A stretch of 64,000 nt of DNA, from assembly GCF_019634775.1 (NCBI RefSeq), contig NZ_JAHCAS010000002.1, positions 62,001-126,000 on the forward strand, given 5' to 3'. The stretch's first letter is position 1. Each line of letters begins with the position of its first letter. Positions 33,565 through 43,859 of the stretch are shown piece after piece. The stretch comes from Dokdonella sp. (GTDB taxonomy: Bacteria > Pseudomonadota > Gammaproteobacteria > Xanthomonadales > Rhodanobacteraceae). The notes below the pieces were generated by a model, which searched no databases, was not told the DNA's origin, and saw nothing but the letters and a program-made list of their open reading frames with translations. Both the position numbers and the translations under genes were made by a program.

Positions 33565-33783
33565 ATGCGCAAGTTCATGTTGATGCTGACAGTGGTGGTC
33601 GTTTCCGGAAGCGTGGGTTGTGCGAGCTCGTCGAACGGCGTCGTGCGCAAGGACCGCAATGAAATCGACAGCGCGAAAATCGCGGCCGTCAACGCTTGGG
33701 CATTGCAGCGCGGGGTGAAGACCACCTGGGTCAATCCGCCGCTGAAGCGCGTGGCCTACGAACGCGCTCCGCGCAACGATTGA
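33565..33783 (+). CDS. Small predicted lipoprotein
   Basis: This is a 72-residue protein with a signal peptide ending in SGSVGC, which fits a lipobox with the cysteine near residue 19. The mature part is about 53 residues and basic. GGAGG stands six bases before the ATG, a strong ribosome site. No family is recognised. Confidence 0.65.
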   Translation: MRKFMLMLTVVVVSGSVGCASSSNGVVRKDRNEIDSAKIAAVNAWALQRGVKTTWVNPPLKRVAYERAPRND

Positions 33784-33792
33784 GCCGCCCAT

Positions 33793-34383
33793 TCAGGGTC
33801 GTCCCAGCAGGACGAGCACGGCACCCGTGCCGCCCTGCGCCGGCAGGGCCGACGAGAACGCGACCACGTCGCTGCGGCGACGCAGGATCTGCTCGGTCAG
33901 GCCCTTGAGCACCGGCCCGCGCGCGGTCGCGGAGCGCAGCCCCTTGCCGTGCACGATGCGCACGCAGTATTCGTGGTGGCGGATCGCCTCGTCGAGGAAG
34001 GCGTGGATCGCTTCGCGCGCGACCTCTGCGGTCATCTGGTGCAGGTCGAGTTCGGCACGCACGCTGAACTGGCCACGGCGCAGCTGGCGCAGCAGCCGTC
34101 CGGGTTGTCCGGCTTTCAGATGATGGATTTCCTCGCCGACTTCGATCGTTGCGGGGTCGAAAGCGTGATCGAGCAGTTCGTCGCGCACGGCGGCTTCGTC
34201 GCGCTCGAATTGGCGGGGTTCTGCGGGCGGCCTTTCCGCCATGACCGGTACTTCGCTGGCGTGCGTGAGCGGGCGCACCGGACCGATCAGTTCGCGGAAC
34301 AATGCGCTGTCGGCGTCGGTTGGCGCGGGCCGCGCCGGCGCACTGGCATGGCGCGAGGGCTTCGGGATGCGTGGCAGTTTCAT
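33793..34383 (-). CDS. Smr (MutS2 C-terminal type) domain protein
   Basis: The C-terminal half is an Smr domain: [10 protein letters not shown] near residue 110 and [11 protein letters not shown] near 145 are the two family motifs (DLH and HGKG). The N-terminal 90 residues are Pro/Ala-rich and of low complexity. E. coli SmrB-type proteins with this domain cut mRNA at collided ribosomes, which is a possible role here. I used the ATG at 34383; an upstream start at 34422 is possible. It is divergent from surE. Confidence 0.82.
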   Translation of the reverse strand: MKLPRIPKPSRHASAPARPAPTDADSALFRELIGPVRPLTHASEVPVMAERPPAEPRQFERDEAAVRDELLDHAFDPATIEVGEEIHHLKAGQPGRLLRQLRRGQFSVRAELDLHQMTAEVAREAIHAFLDEAIRHHEYCVRIVHGKGLRSATARGPVLKGLTEQILRRRSDVVAFSSALPAQGGTGAVLVLLGRP

Positions 34384-34499
34384 CGTTGGCCGCACCATGC
34401 CGCGATCGGGCAGGCGCGGCAAGCCGCGGCGCTTCCGCTATCATCGCGGTTTCGCCATGCCTGCCGCGCTGGTTTGCGGTGTCGATCCGAGGGTTTCCG

Positions 34500-35273
34500 A
34501 TGCGTGTACTGGTCAGCAACGACGATGGTGTCGATGCACCGGGCATCCATGTGCTGGCCCGTCACCTGGCCACGGTCGGGGAAGTCGTCGTCGTCGCGCC
34601 CGACCGTGACCGCTCGGGCGCGAGCAATTCGCTGACCCTGGATCAGCCGATCCGCGTCACCCGCCTCGACGACAGCCGCTACCGCGTCGCCGGCACACCC
34701 ACCGATTGCGTGCATCTCGCCCTGTCCGGCCTGCTCGACGTCGAGCCCGATATCGTCGTGTCCGGTATCAACAACGCGGCCAACCTCGGCGACGACGTGA
34801 TCTATTCGGGCACGGTGTCGGCGGCGATGGAGGGGCGTTTCCTCGGCTTGCCGGCGATCGCCGTCTCGTTGGCCACGCGCGACCACAAGGGCGAGCATTT
34901 CGAATCAGCCGCATTGGCAGTCATGCAGCTGATGCGCAAGCTCGTGGTCGATCCGCTGCCGGCCGATACCATCCTCAACGTCAACGTGCCTGACCTGCCG
35001 TGGGAGCAGATCCGAGGCTTCTCGGTCGCGCGGCTCGGTCGCCGCCATCGTTCGGCACCGTGCATCGCCCAGCAGGACCCGCGCGGACGCCCGATCTGGT
35101 GGATCGGTCCTGCCGGCGAAGCCGAGGACGACGGTCCCGGCACCGACTTCCACGCCGTGCGATCGGGCTATGTTTCGATCACGCCGATCCACGTCGACCT
35201 GACGCGCTACCAGGCGCTGGAGAAGGTCAGCGGCTGGGTCGGTTCGCTGAGCATGGAGAGCCACGCCGCATGA
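34500..35273 (+). CDS. surE: 5'/3'-nucleotidase SurE
   Basis: This stationary-phase survival phosphatase acts on nucleoside monophosphates. The metal motif SNDDG is at residues 6-10, and [20 protein letters not shown] near 85 is typical. It has 257 residues. It begins the string surE-pcm-yqaA-nlpD-rpoS that marks stress-survival loci in gammaproteobacteria. A TATCAT sequence at 34439-34444 may be the -10. Confidence 0.95.
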   Translation: MRVLVSNDDGVDAPGIHVLARHLATVGEVVVVAPDRDRSGASNSLTLDQPIRVTRLDDSRYRVAGTPTDCVHLALSGLLDVEPDIVVSGINNAANLGDDVIYSGTVSAAMEGRFLGLPAIAVSLATRDHKGEHFESAALAVMQLMRKLVVDPLPADTILNVNVPDLPWEQIRGFSVARLGRRHRSAPCIAQQDPRGRPIWWIGPAGEAEDDGPGTDFHAVRSGYVSITPIHVDLTRYQALEKVSGWVGSLSMESHAA

Positions 35274-35304
35274 GCGGGACCGCGATGGCCAGGACGCTCC
35301 CGCG

Positions 35305-35985
35305 ATGACTTCCTATCCGCACCTGACGCCGGAGGTGCGAGGCCTAGGCATGACCTCGCAGCGTGCGCGCGACCGCCTGGTCGACCGCCTCGAAAAGGAA
35401 GGCATCCGTGACCGCCGCGTGCTCGACGTACTGCGCCAGTTGCCACGCCACCTGTTCGTCGACGAGGCACTGGCCACCCGCGCCTATGAGGATGATGCAC
35501 TGCCGATCGGTCGTGGCCAGACGATCTCGCAGCCGCAGGTCGTCGCGCGCATGACTGAACTCGTGCTTGAACACGGCGTGCCGAAGCGCGTGCTCGAGGT
35601 AGGCACCGGCTCGGGTTACCAGTGTGCCGTGCTGGCAGCGCTGGTCGACCATGTCTATACGGTCGAGCGCATCGACGAATTGCTGCGCAACGCGCGTCGA
35701 CGCTTCCGCAGGCTCGGTTTCACCAACATCCGCTCGCGCCATGATGACGGCCGTCTCGGCTGGCCAGACGAAGCGCCGTTCGACGCGATCCTGGTCACGG
35801 CTGCCGGAGCCGACATCGAAGACGCGCTGCTCGCCCAGTTGTCTCCACAAGGCGTGCTGGTTGCGCCGGTCGGGCCGAGTGGTCGCCAGCAGCTCGTGCG
35901 CGTGCGCGCCGGCGAGGAGGGGGCTTGGCGGCGCGAGGTGATTGCCGCGGTCAGCTTCGTGCCCCTGCTCGGTGGCGTCGGATGA
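35305..35985 (+). CDS. pcm: Protein-L-isoaspartate O-methyltransferase
   Basis: This enzyme repairs aged proteins by methylating isoaspartyl residues with S-adenosylmethionine. The SAM motif [16 protein letters not shown] is near residue 98, after the family motif [15 protein letters not shown] near 70. It has 226 residues. It lies 31 bases after surE, its usual partner. Confidence 0.95.
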   Translation: MTSYPHLTPEVRGLGMTSQRARDRLVDRLEKEGIRDRRVLDVLRQLPRHLFVDEALATRAYEDDALPIGRGQTISQPQVVARMTELVLEHGVPKRVLEVGTGSGYQCAVLAALVDHVYTVERIDELLRNARRRFRRLGFTNIRSRHDDGRLGWPDEAPFDAILVTAAGADIEDALLAQLSPQGVLVAPVGPSGRQQLVRVRAGEEGAWRREVIAAVSFVPLLGGVG

Positions 35986-36010
35986 TTGGTTGCGTGCGCG
36001 GGAGCATCGA

Positions 36011-36616
36011 GTGAAGCTGTTCCGGCCGCTCTACGAAAAGGCGCTGCATTGGGCCGCGCATCCGCGTGCGGAACCCTATCTGGCCGGACTGAGCTTCGTC
36101 GAGGCAATCATCTTTCCGGTCATGCCCGAGGTGATGCTCGGCCCGATGGTCCTGGCCAAGCCGTCACATTGGGCGCGCTATGCGACGGTGAGCCTGGTGT
36201 TCTCCCTGCTGGGTGCGCTGGTCGGCTATGCACTCGGCCACTACGCGTTTGAGGCGCTGCGTCCGCTGCTGGGTGCGCTCGGCTGGCTCGACCGGATCGA
36301 TGCGCAGGTCGCCGAATTGAACGCGATCGTGCAGCAGAGTCCGTGGATGGCGTTCTGGGCCCTGGTCGTGGCCGGCTTCCTGCCGATCCCGCTGAAGATC
36401 TTCACCTGGGCTTCGGGCATCGTTGGCGTGCCACTGCTGCCGTTCTTCGCCAGCATGGTGGTCGGTCGCGGCAAGCGCGTCTACCTGCTTGCGGGCGTGA
36501 TCCGCCTTGCCGGCCCGCGCGCCGAGGCGATGCTGCACCGCTGGATCGAATGGATCGGCTGGGTGCTCGTCGCCTTGATCGTGTTCGTCGTGGTCTACTT
36601 TCGTTTCCTGCACTGA
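36011..36616 (+). CDS. YqaA-type DedA-family membrane protein
   Basis: The 201-residue inner-membrane protein has about four helices. It fits the YqaA branch of the SNARE-associated/DedA family: SFVEAIIFPVMPEVMLGPM near residue 27 and GFLPIPLKIFTWASG near 125. Function in lipid flipping or membrane upkeep is suggested for the wider family. I chose the GTG at 36011, where the conserved region starts. Confidence 0.85.
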   Translation: MKLFRPLYEKALHWAAHPRAEPYLAGLSFVEAIIFPVMPEVMLGPMVLAKPSHWARYATVSLVFSLLGALVGYALGHYAFEALRPLLGALGWLDRIDAQVAELNAIVQQSPWMAFWALVVAGFLPIPLKIFTWASGIVGVPLLPFFASMVVGRGKRVYLLAGVIRLAGPRAEAMLHRWIEWIGWVLVALIVFVVVYFRFLH

Positions 36617-36631
36617 GCGACCCGCCTGACC

Positions 36632-37549
36632 GTGCTTCGCCGCCTCCGCCCTGTCATCGTCGCCCTGCTTGCCGGCCTCGTCGCCGCGTGCGCGAGCACG
36701 CCGCCGGCACCCGTGCACGACCGCAGCGTCGGTGCGCCGCGCAAGTCCGTGCCGTCGCGTGCGCTGAATCCCGCGATCAGCGGCGAGCATGTCGTCGTGC
36801 GCGGCGACACCTTGTACAGCATCGCTTTCCGCAACGGCCTGGACTATCGCGACCTGGCGCGCATCAATGGCATAGCGCCGCCGTACACGATTCATGCAGG
36901 CCAGCGCATACGCCTTGCCGGCGCAACGTCGCCGCGCGTAGCTGCCGCTCCCGCGCCACGACAGCCGCCGCGGACCCAGCCCGTGCGTCCGGCGCCGACA
37001 CCGAGTGCGCCGAAGGCGCCGAAGTTCGAGGACGTGCCGCCGGCCGCGCCGCCGCTGGTCGCATCCGCACCTGCTGCGACCACATCGGCATCGCCGACCG
37101 CATCGACGCCGGCCGTGACCCCGCCGAAGCCGGCCACGCCTGCGACCAGCGCACCGCCGGTGGCTGCCTCGACTTCCGGCATCACCTGGCGCTGGCCGGC
37201 CGAGGGGCCGCGCCTGAACGGTTTCGTTGCCGGCGATCCGACCCGTCAGGGCATCGACATCGGTGGCCGTGCCGGCGATGCCGTTCGTGCCGCCGCCGAT
37301 GGCGAGGTCGTCTACAGCGGCAACGGCCTGATCGGCTACGGTGAACTTGTCATCATCAAGCACAGCGCGGCCCTGCTGTCGGCCTATGGCCACAACCGCC
37401 GCCGTCTGGTGCAGGAGGGCGACAAGGTCAGGGCCGGGCAGCAGATTGCAGAAATGGGCTCGTCGAGCGCGAGCCGCGAGATGCTACATTTCGAAATCCG
37501 CCGCAATGGCAAGCCGGTCGATCCGGCGGCATTCCTGCCGGCACGCTGA
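36632..37549 (+). CDS. nlpD: LysM and M23-domain lipoprotein, NlpD type
   Basis: The signal ends in a lipobox (LVAAC, cysteine near residue 20), so it should anchor in the outer membrane. A LysM domain covers residues about 52-98, then a Pro/Ala/Thr linker, then an M23 domain (about 195-305). The M23 metal ligand usually in HxGxD is replaced: the sequence reads QGIDIGG. So, like E. coli NlpD, it is probably not a peptidase but an amidase activator during division. rpoS follows, the classical arrangement, though a repeat element now separates them. Confidence 0.93.
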   Translation: MLRRLRPVIVALLAGLVAACASTPPAPVHDRSVGAPRKSVPSRALNPAISGEHVVVRGDTLYSIAFRNGLDYRDLARINGIAPPYTIHAGQRIRLAGATSPRVAAAPAPRQPPRTQPVRPAPTPSAPKAPKFEDVPPAAPPLVASAPAATTSASPTASTPAVTPPKPATPATSAPPVAASTSGITWRWPAEGPRLNGFVAGDPTRQGIDIGGRAGDAVRAAADGEVVYSGNGLIGYGELVIIKHSAALLSAYGHNRRRLVQEGDKVRAGQQIAEMGSSSASREMLHFEIRRNGKPVDPAAFLPAR

Positions 37550-37557
37550 GCCGCTGC

Positions 37558-37726
37558 CCTTGCGGATGCCACCCCATCATTGGGAATCAAGAGCTTGGGG
37601 CCGTCCGGTGCAGGCGCAGATGGGCGTTGCGCCGGCTCGACAGACGGCCAGTCTGGCTTCGCCGTCGCACCTTGATCAGCGTCCGCACAGGATGGTGACG
37701 CCATTGTGGGATTGATCAGAACATCC
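37558..37726. repeat. MITE-family element, right-hand unit (copy C)
   Basis: From CCTTGCGGATG to the end GGGATTGATCAGAACATCC, these 169 bases match the right two-thirds of the full copy at 57597-57880. The left end is missing. It contains the hairpin arms GGGGCCGTCCGGTGCAGGC and GCGTCCGCACAGGATGG. It lies between nlpD and rpoS, where rpoS promoters often sit, so it may affect rpoS expression. Confidence 0.85.
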
Positions 37727-37763
37727 CTTGCGCAGTCGATCCAGCGCTCCCTAAGCTCGCACG

Positions 37764-38666
37764 ATGAGTTCCGCACTGCCGCCTGAACCGGGTTCCGAGC
37801 CCGAGGTCGAGGAAGTCCTCGCCCTGCTCGAGGCGATCGAGCCCGCGAACGAGGAAGTGCGCAGCTCCACGGGCGCCTACCTCAACGAAATCGGCCTCAT
37901 TCCGCTGCTGCGCGCCGAGGAGGAATGGGCGCTGGCCGAACGTGTGCAGGCCGGCGATGTGGAGGCACGCCGTCGCCTCATCGAGGCCAACTTGAGACTC
38001 GTGGTCACGGTTGCACGCGGTTACGTCGGTCGCGGCGTGCCGCTGCTCGACCTGATCGAGGAAGGCAACATCGGCCTGATCCGCGCAGTCGAGAAATTCG
38101 AGCCGGCCAGGCGCCTGCGTTTCTCGACCTATGCAATGTGGTGGATCCGGCAGGGCGTACAGCATGCGCTGTCGCACCAGGGGCGCACCGTGCGCATTCC
38201 GGTGCACGTGCTGCGCGAACTGGCCCAGGTGCTGCGTGCCAACCGCGAACTGACCGCTCGCCAAGGCCGTGCGCCCAGTCTCGAGGAACTGGCTGCCGCA
38301 GTCGGCAAGCGCAGCCAGGACGTCGCCGAACTGTTCCGCGTCAGTGAGCACATCAGTTCGCTCGATGCGCCGTATTCCGACAGTGATGACCGTGCCCTCA
38401 TCGAGCACATCATCGAAGAGGATGAGCCGGTCGCCGCGGCGAGCGAGGTCGGCGATCCGGGGCGTCTGCAGGACTGGCTGGCGGCGCTGAACGAGCGCCA
38501 GCGCCTCGTCATCGAACGTCGCTTCGGTCTCGGTGCGCAGCCGGTGCAGTCGCTCGCCGAGATCGCCCGTGATCTGGGCGTGACCCGCGAGCGCGTGCGC
38601 CAGATCCAGCAGGACGCGATCCGCCGCCTGCGCGGCCTGTCGCAGACGCCGCCACCGCGTGCCTGA
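37764..38666 (+). CDS. rpoS: RNA polymerase sigma factor RpoS
   Basis: This is the stationary-phase and stress sigma factor, group 2 of the sigma-70 family. Region 2 is clear ([15 protein letters not shown] near residue 75, [16 protein letters not shown] near 115). Region 4 has the helix-turn-helix ending [20 protein letters not shown]. It has 300 residues, about 30 fewer than E. coli RpoS. The position after nlpD supports RpoS over other group 2 factors. Confidence 0.94.
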   Translation: MSSALPPEPGSEPEVEEVLALLEAIEPANEEVRSSTGAYLNEIGLIPLLRAEEEWALAERVQAGDVEARRRLIEANLRLVVTVARGYVGRGVPLLDLIEEGNIGLIRAVEKFEPARRLRFSTYAMWWIRQGVQHALSHQGRTVRIPVHVLRELAQVLRANRELTARQGRAPSLEELAAAVGKRSQDVAELFRVSEHISSLDAPYSDSDDRALIEHIIEEDEPVAAASEVGDPGRLQDWLAALNERQRLVIERRFGLGAQPVQSLAEIARDLGVTRERVRQIQQDAIRRLRGLSQTPPPRA

Positions 38667-38699
38667 GCCGTTCGGCGCGTCGACGACGTCCGCCTGGGT

Positions 38700-39071
38700 T
38701 CAGCCGAGGATGAATGCGCCGACGACGCGGCGCCCTTCGGCGGCGAGCAGGTTGTAGGTACGGCTGGCGGCACTGTTGTCCATCACCTCGACGCCGACCT
38801 GGCGACGCTGCAGTGGCAGCAGCAGTTCGCGCGGCGGGAACACGAGGCGGGCGCCGCTGCCGAGGATGACCAACTCGGGCTCGAGGTCGAACAGGCGCGC
38901 GATCGCTGCCGGATCGAGCGCGGCCAGCGAGGGCACGGGCCAGTCCTCGATGACGCGGTCCGGGGCGATGACGAAGCTGGCGCGCAGTTCGCGGTCGATC
39001 ACGGTGATCGCGTCGGCACGGCAGGCGCGGATGAAGAAATAGCCTTCGGGACGGTCGTGGCTCAGGTGCAT
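38700..39071 (-). CDS. Mth938-like domain protein
   Basis: This 123-residue protein has the DUF498/Mth938 fold: LVILGSGARLVFPPRE near residue 70 and VEVMDNSAASRTYNLLAAEG near 95. Its eukaryotic relatives assist respiratory complex assembly; the bacterial role is unknown. The ATG at 39071 is chosen because upstream residues are not conserved-looking. It lies convergent to rpoS and next to yhbY. Confidence 0.82.
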   Translation of the reverse strand: MHLSHDRPEGYFFIRACRADAITVIDRELRASFVIAPDRVIEDWPVPSLAALDPAAIARLFDLEPELVILGSGARLVFPPRELLLPLQRRQVGVEVMDNSAASRTYNLLAAEGRRVVGAFILG

Positions 39072-39084
39072 CGGTCGCACCGGC

Positions 39085-39381
39085 TCACTTAGGCAGCGGC
39101 AGTCTTGGTGCGTCGGCGTTGCGCCGCCACAACGTGGCGGTGCGGCCGATGGTCTGCACGAGTTCGGCGTCGAGTGGCGTGCACAGTGCTTCAATCTGCG
39201 CCGCGCGTTCCGCTCGGTCACCGCCCGAGAGCTTCACCTTGACCAGCTCGTGGTGGTCGAGGGCGAGGCCGAGTTCGGCGATGACGGCCGGCGTGACGCC
39301 CTTCTGGCCGAGCAGGACGACCGGGTCGAGCGAGTGGGCGAGACCACGCAGATAGCGCTTCTGGAACGGGGAAAGGGGCAT
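39085..39381 (-). CDS. yhbY: YhbY family RNA-binding protein
   Basis: This is a CRM-domain protein of 98 residues that binds pre-50S ribosomes. Typical are PLSPFQKRYLRGLAHSL at the start, VLLGQKGVT near residue 23 and HHELVKVKL near 43. It is divergent from rlmE, the common arrangement in this lineage. The ATG at 39381 fits the conserved beginning. Confidence 0.92.
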   Translation of the reverse strand: MPLSPFQKRYLRGLAHSLDPVVLLGQKGVTPAVIAELGLALDHHELVKVKLSGGDRAERAAQIEALCTPLDAELVQTIGRTATLWRRNADAPRLPLPK

Positions 39382-39489
39382 GAACGGAGTCCGTGTACGG
39401 GCCCGGAAGCGGGGCGCCGGCAAGATTTCGGGCTATTATGCGGCTTCATTCCCGGCTGGACCAACGCGCGCGGCGCGTGCGGAACAAGT

Positions 39490-40110
39490 GTGGCACGAAG
39501 CAAATCGAGTTCACGCTGGCTGCAGGAGCATTTCAGCGACCCGTTCGTAAAGAAGGCGCAGGCCGAGGGCTGGCGCTCGCGGGCGGTGTTCAAGCTCGAC
39601 GAGATCCTTGAACGCGATGCCCTGCTCAAGCCCGGCATGGTCGTCGTCGACCTCGGCGCGGCGCCCGGCGGCTGGTCGCAGATGGTGCGCGAGCGCCTCG
39701 GCGATGCCGGTCGCATCGTCGCCCTCGACGTCCTGCCGATGCAGGGCATCGGCGGCGTCGAATTCATCCAGGGCGATTTCCGCGAGGACGAGGCAGTGCG
39801 GCAGCTCGACGCAGCTCTCGGTGGTGCAGCGGTCGATCTTGTGCTTTCCGACATGGCCCCCAACATGAGCGGGGTGTCCGCGGTCGACCAGGACCGTTCC
39901 ATGCATCTGGCCGAACTGGCCGAAGAATTCGCCGATGCGCATTTGCGCAAGGGCGGGGCCTTCCTGGCCAAGCTGTTCCAGGGCCAGGGATTCGATGAGT
40001 ACGTCAGGCGCTTGCGTGGAAAGTACGCACGCGTCAGCATCCGCAAGCCGAAGGCTTCGCGGGCGCGCAGCAACGAGGTGTATGCGCTCGCCACCGGCAA
40101 GCGCGGCTGA
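39490..40110 (+). CDS. rlmE: 23S rRNA (uridine-2552-2'-O) methyltransferase
   Basis: This heat-shock methyltransferase (RrmJ/FtsJ) modifies U2552 late in 50S assembly. The SAM motif VVDLGAAPGGWSQM is near residue 53, and SDMAPNMSG near 120 holds the catalytic aspartate. It has 206 residues and starts at a GTG; the conserved SSSRWLQEHF follows. A -10-like TATTAT lies at 39434-39439. ftsH follows after 27 bases, the usual pair. Confidence 0.95.
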   Translation: MARSKSSSRWLQEHFSDPFVKKAQAEGWRSRAVFKLDEILERDALLKPGMVVVDLGAAPGGWSQMVRERLGDAGRIVALDVLPMQGIGGVEFIQGDFREDEAVRQLDAALGGAAVDLVLSDMAPNMSGVSAVDQDRSMHLAELAEEFADAHLRKGGAFLAKLFQGQGFDEYVRRLRGKYARVSIRKPKASRARSNEVYALATGKRG

Positions 40111-40137
40111 GGGACCCGGAGAGGATCGCGCACGAAC

Positions 40138-42078
<1,941 letters not shown>

Positions 42079-42097
42079 AGCCTTGTTCCATGCCGAC

Positions 42098-42127
42098 GAA
42101 GGCCGCCCGGTGCGGCCTTCGTTCTTT
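42098..42127 (+). terminator. Rho-independent terminator after ftsH
   Basis: The stem GAAGGCCGC/GCGGCCTTC with the loop CCGGT is followed by GTTCTTT. It lies 20 bases after the ftsH stop and ends 13 bases before the folP start. folP would need read-through or its own promoter. Confidence 0.8.
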
Positions 42128-42139
42128 CCAGGGGGCATC

Positions 42140-43027
42140 ATGTTGCACGCCAGCCTCGACTGCCGCGGCCGCATCCTCGAGCTCGACCGCCCGCGTATCG
42201 CCGGCGTCGTCAATATCACCACCGATTCGTTCTCCGATGGCGGACGCTGGCTCGACCGCGATGCCGCCATCGAGCACGCCCTGCGCCTGGTCGAGGAGGG
42301 CGCCGATCTGCTTGACATCGGCGCCGAATCGACGCGTCCCGGCGCCTCGCCGGTCGCCGCCGGCGAGCAGATCGCACGCGTCGTGCCGGTGATCGAAGCC
42401 GTCGCCGCGCGCACCACGGTACCGATTTCGATCGATACTTCGGATGTCGAGGTCATGCGTGCCGCCGTCGCCGCCGGAGCAGGGATGCTCAATGACGTGC
42501 ACGCGTTGCGCGCCGACGGTGCGCTCGAAGTCGCCGCCGAACTCGGCGTGGTCGTTTGCCTGATGCACATGCAGGGCGAACCGCGCACGATGCAGCAGGA
42601 TCCGCACTACGACGACGTCGTCGGCGAAGTGCACCGTTTCCTCACGGACCGCCTGTTCGCCTGCCAGCTGGCAGGCATCGAGCGCAAGCGCATCGTCGTC
42701 GATCCGGGTTTCGGCTTTGGCAAGACCCTCGAACACAATCTCGCCCTGCTGGCCCAGTGCGCCCGTTTCGCCGAGATCGCGCCGGTCTTGGTGGGGCTGT
42801 CACGCAAGTCGATGATCGGCGCATTGACCGGGCGCGAGGCGCCGGAGTCGCGCGTGGCCGGCTCGGTCGCGGCGGCCCTGATTGCCGTGCAGAACGGTGC
42901 CGCGATCGTGCGCGTGCATGATGTCGCGCCGACCCGCGATGCGCTGGCCGTGTGGCACGCGGTGAAGTCGCAGGTCGTGCCGACGGCCCGCCGTACCGAC
43001 GTGGTCGCCGCATGGGACGACGATTGA
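42140..43027 (+). CDS. folP: Dihydropteroate synthase
   Basis: This enzyme joins pterin diphosphate with p-aminobenzoate in folate synthesis and is the sulfonamide target. The two signatures are GVVNITTDSFSDGGRW near residue 22 (usually VTPDSFSDGG) and LLDIGAESTRPGASPV near 56. VDPGFGFGKTLEHN near 190 is also typical. It has 295 residues. The glmM gene that commonly follows folP is absent; an unrelated patch begins instead. Confidence 0.95.
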   Translation: MLHASLDCRGRILELDRPRIAGVVNITTDSFSDGGRWLDRDAAIEHALRLVEEGADLLDIGAESTRPGASPVAAGEQIARVVPVIEAVAARTTVPISIDTSDVEVMRAAVAAGAGMLNDVHALRADGALEVAAELGVVVCLMHMQGEPRTMQQDPHYDDVVGEVHRFLTDRLFACQLAGIERKRIVVDPGFGFGKTLEHNLALLAQCARFAEIAPVLVGLSRKSMIGALTGREAPESRVAGSVAAALIAVQNGAAIVRVHDVAPTRDALAVWHAVKSQVVPTARRTDVVAAWDDD

Positions 43028-43265
43028 TCCGTGGGGGAGCCTCCCGTCGAGCGGTTCTCGGAGCGATGTCGGCCAGGATCTTTCATGCTCACGTGTCCAG
43101 CTGAGGCCTGGATCCGTCGCGATTGCCCCGTTTCGCAGTTGACGGCCTGCGTCGAAAAGCATCAGCGGCGCGCCCCGGAATTGTGAAGCGGTTCGCAAAC
43201 TTCCCAGCGAGCCCCCATTGGGGCTAATCGCGAAGATGAGGCTTGATCGTCGAGGAGGGGCGGCG

Positions 43266-43859
43266 ATGCGGATCATGCGAAGCAGTGGCGCGATGGTGTT
43301 CGCGCTCGTTTTGGCCAGCGGCATCGCCAATGCACAGGACTCCTGGCAACCCTATGTGCAAAAGGGTGGAGCCATGGCTGGTGTACAACCGATCGATGCC
43401 ATGATGGTCGTCGATTGCCTGCTGCCTGGTCAGGTCCGACGCTCCGGGGCCATGTCCTACATCGGGCCACGCTTGCCGGTGAAGACCACCGCGCAGTTGT
43501 GCGCGATGCGCGGCGGCGAGTACGTCGCCTACGACCGCGCAACGCTCAAATCGAGTCTTGCCGTGTGGATGGACAAGGCCAAGGGTGGCGATGCCCAGGC
43601 GCAGTACTACGTCGGCCAGATCTACGAGAAGGGCATGGACGGCGCGCCGGACTACGCGGCTGCGGCGGACTGGTACCGCAAGGCTGCAGCCGTTGGTTCC
43701 AACGAAGCCAAACTGTCGCTGGCGGCAATGCTCGAAAGCGGGCGCGGCATGCAGGCCGATCCAACCGGCGGCGAGCCCGAAAGGCCGGCGGTCAGAAGGC
43801 GCGCGCATCGATGGCGCAGCTCTGGGCCTTGGCGTGGTCGCCTCGGCGAGCGCGGTTGA
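43266..43859 (+). CDS. Secreted Sel1-repeat protein, probably truncated
   Basis: This is a signal peptide (cleavage after IANAQ-type sequence near residue 26) followed by two Sel1-like repeats, KGGDAQAQYYVGQIYEKG near residue 100 and YRKAAAVGSNEAKLSLAAML near 140. GAGGAGGGG precedes the ATG at 43266. After residue about 168 the sequence turns into an Arg-rich run unlike a Sel1 repeat and stops. It then runs directly into a second secreted protein in another frame. I infer that the original 3' end was lost. Confidence 0.65.
   Translation: MRIMRSSGAMVFALVLASGIANAQDSWQPYVQKGGAMAGVQPIDAMMVVDCLLPGQVRRSGAMSYIGPRLPVKTTAQLCAMRGGEYVAYDRATLKSSLAVWMDKAKGGDAQAQYYVGQIYEKGMDGAPDYAAAADWYRKAAAVGSNEAKLSLAAMLESGRGMQADPTGGEPERPAVRRRAHRWRSSGPWRGRLGERG

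Noticed and set aside
33095..33583. Short open frames in the gap before the small lipoprotein
   Set aside because: They overlap a degenerate repeat copy, lack ribosome sites and have no recognisable product.
36632..37549. Active M23 peptidase
   Set aside because: The metal-binding HxGxD is replaced by QGIDIGG, as in NlpD activators, so I called it non-catalytic.
42098..42127. Repeat-family member after ftsH
   Set aside because: The hairpin shares no sequence with the dispersed repeats and has a T-rich tail, so it is a plain terminator.
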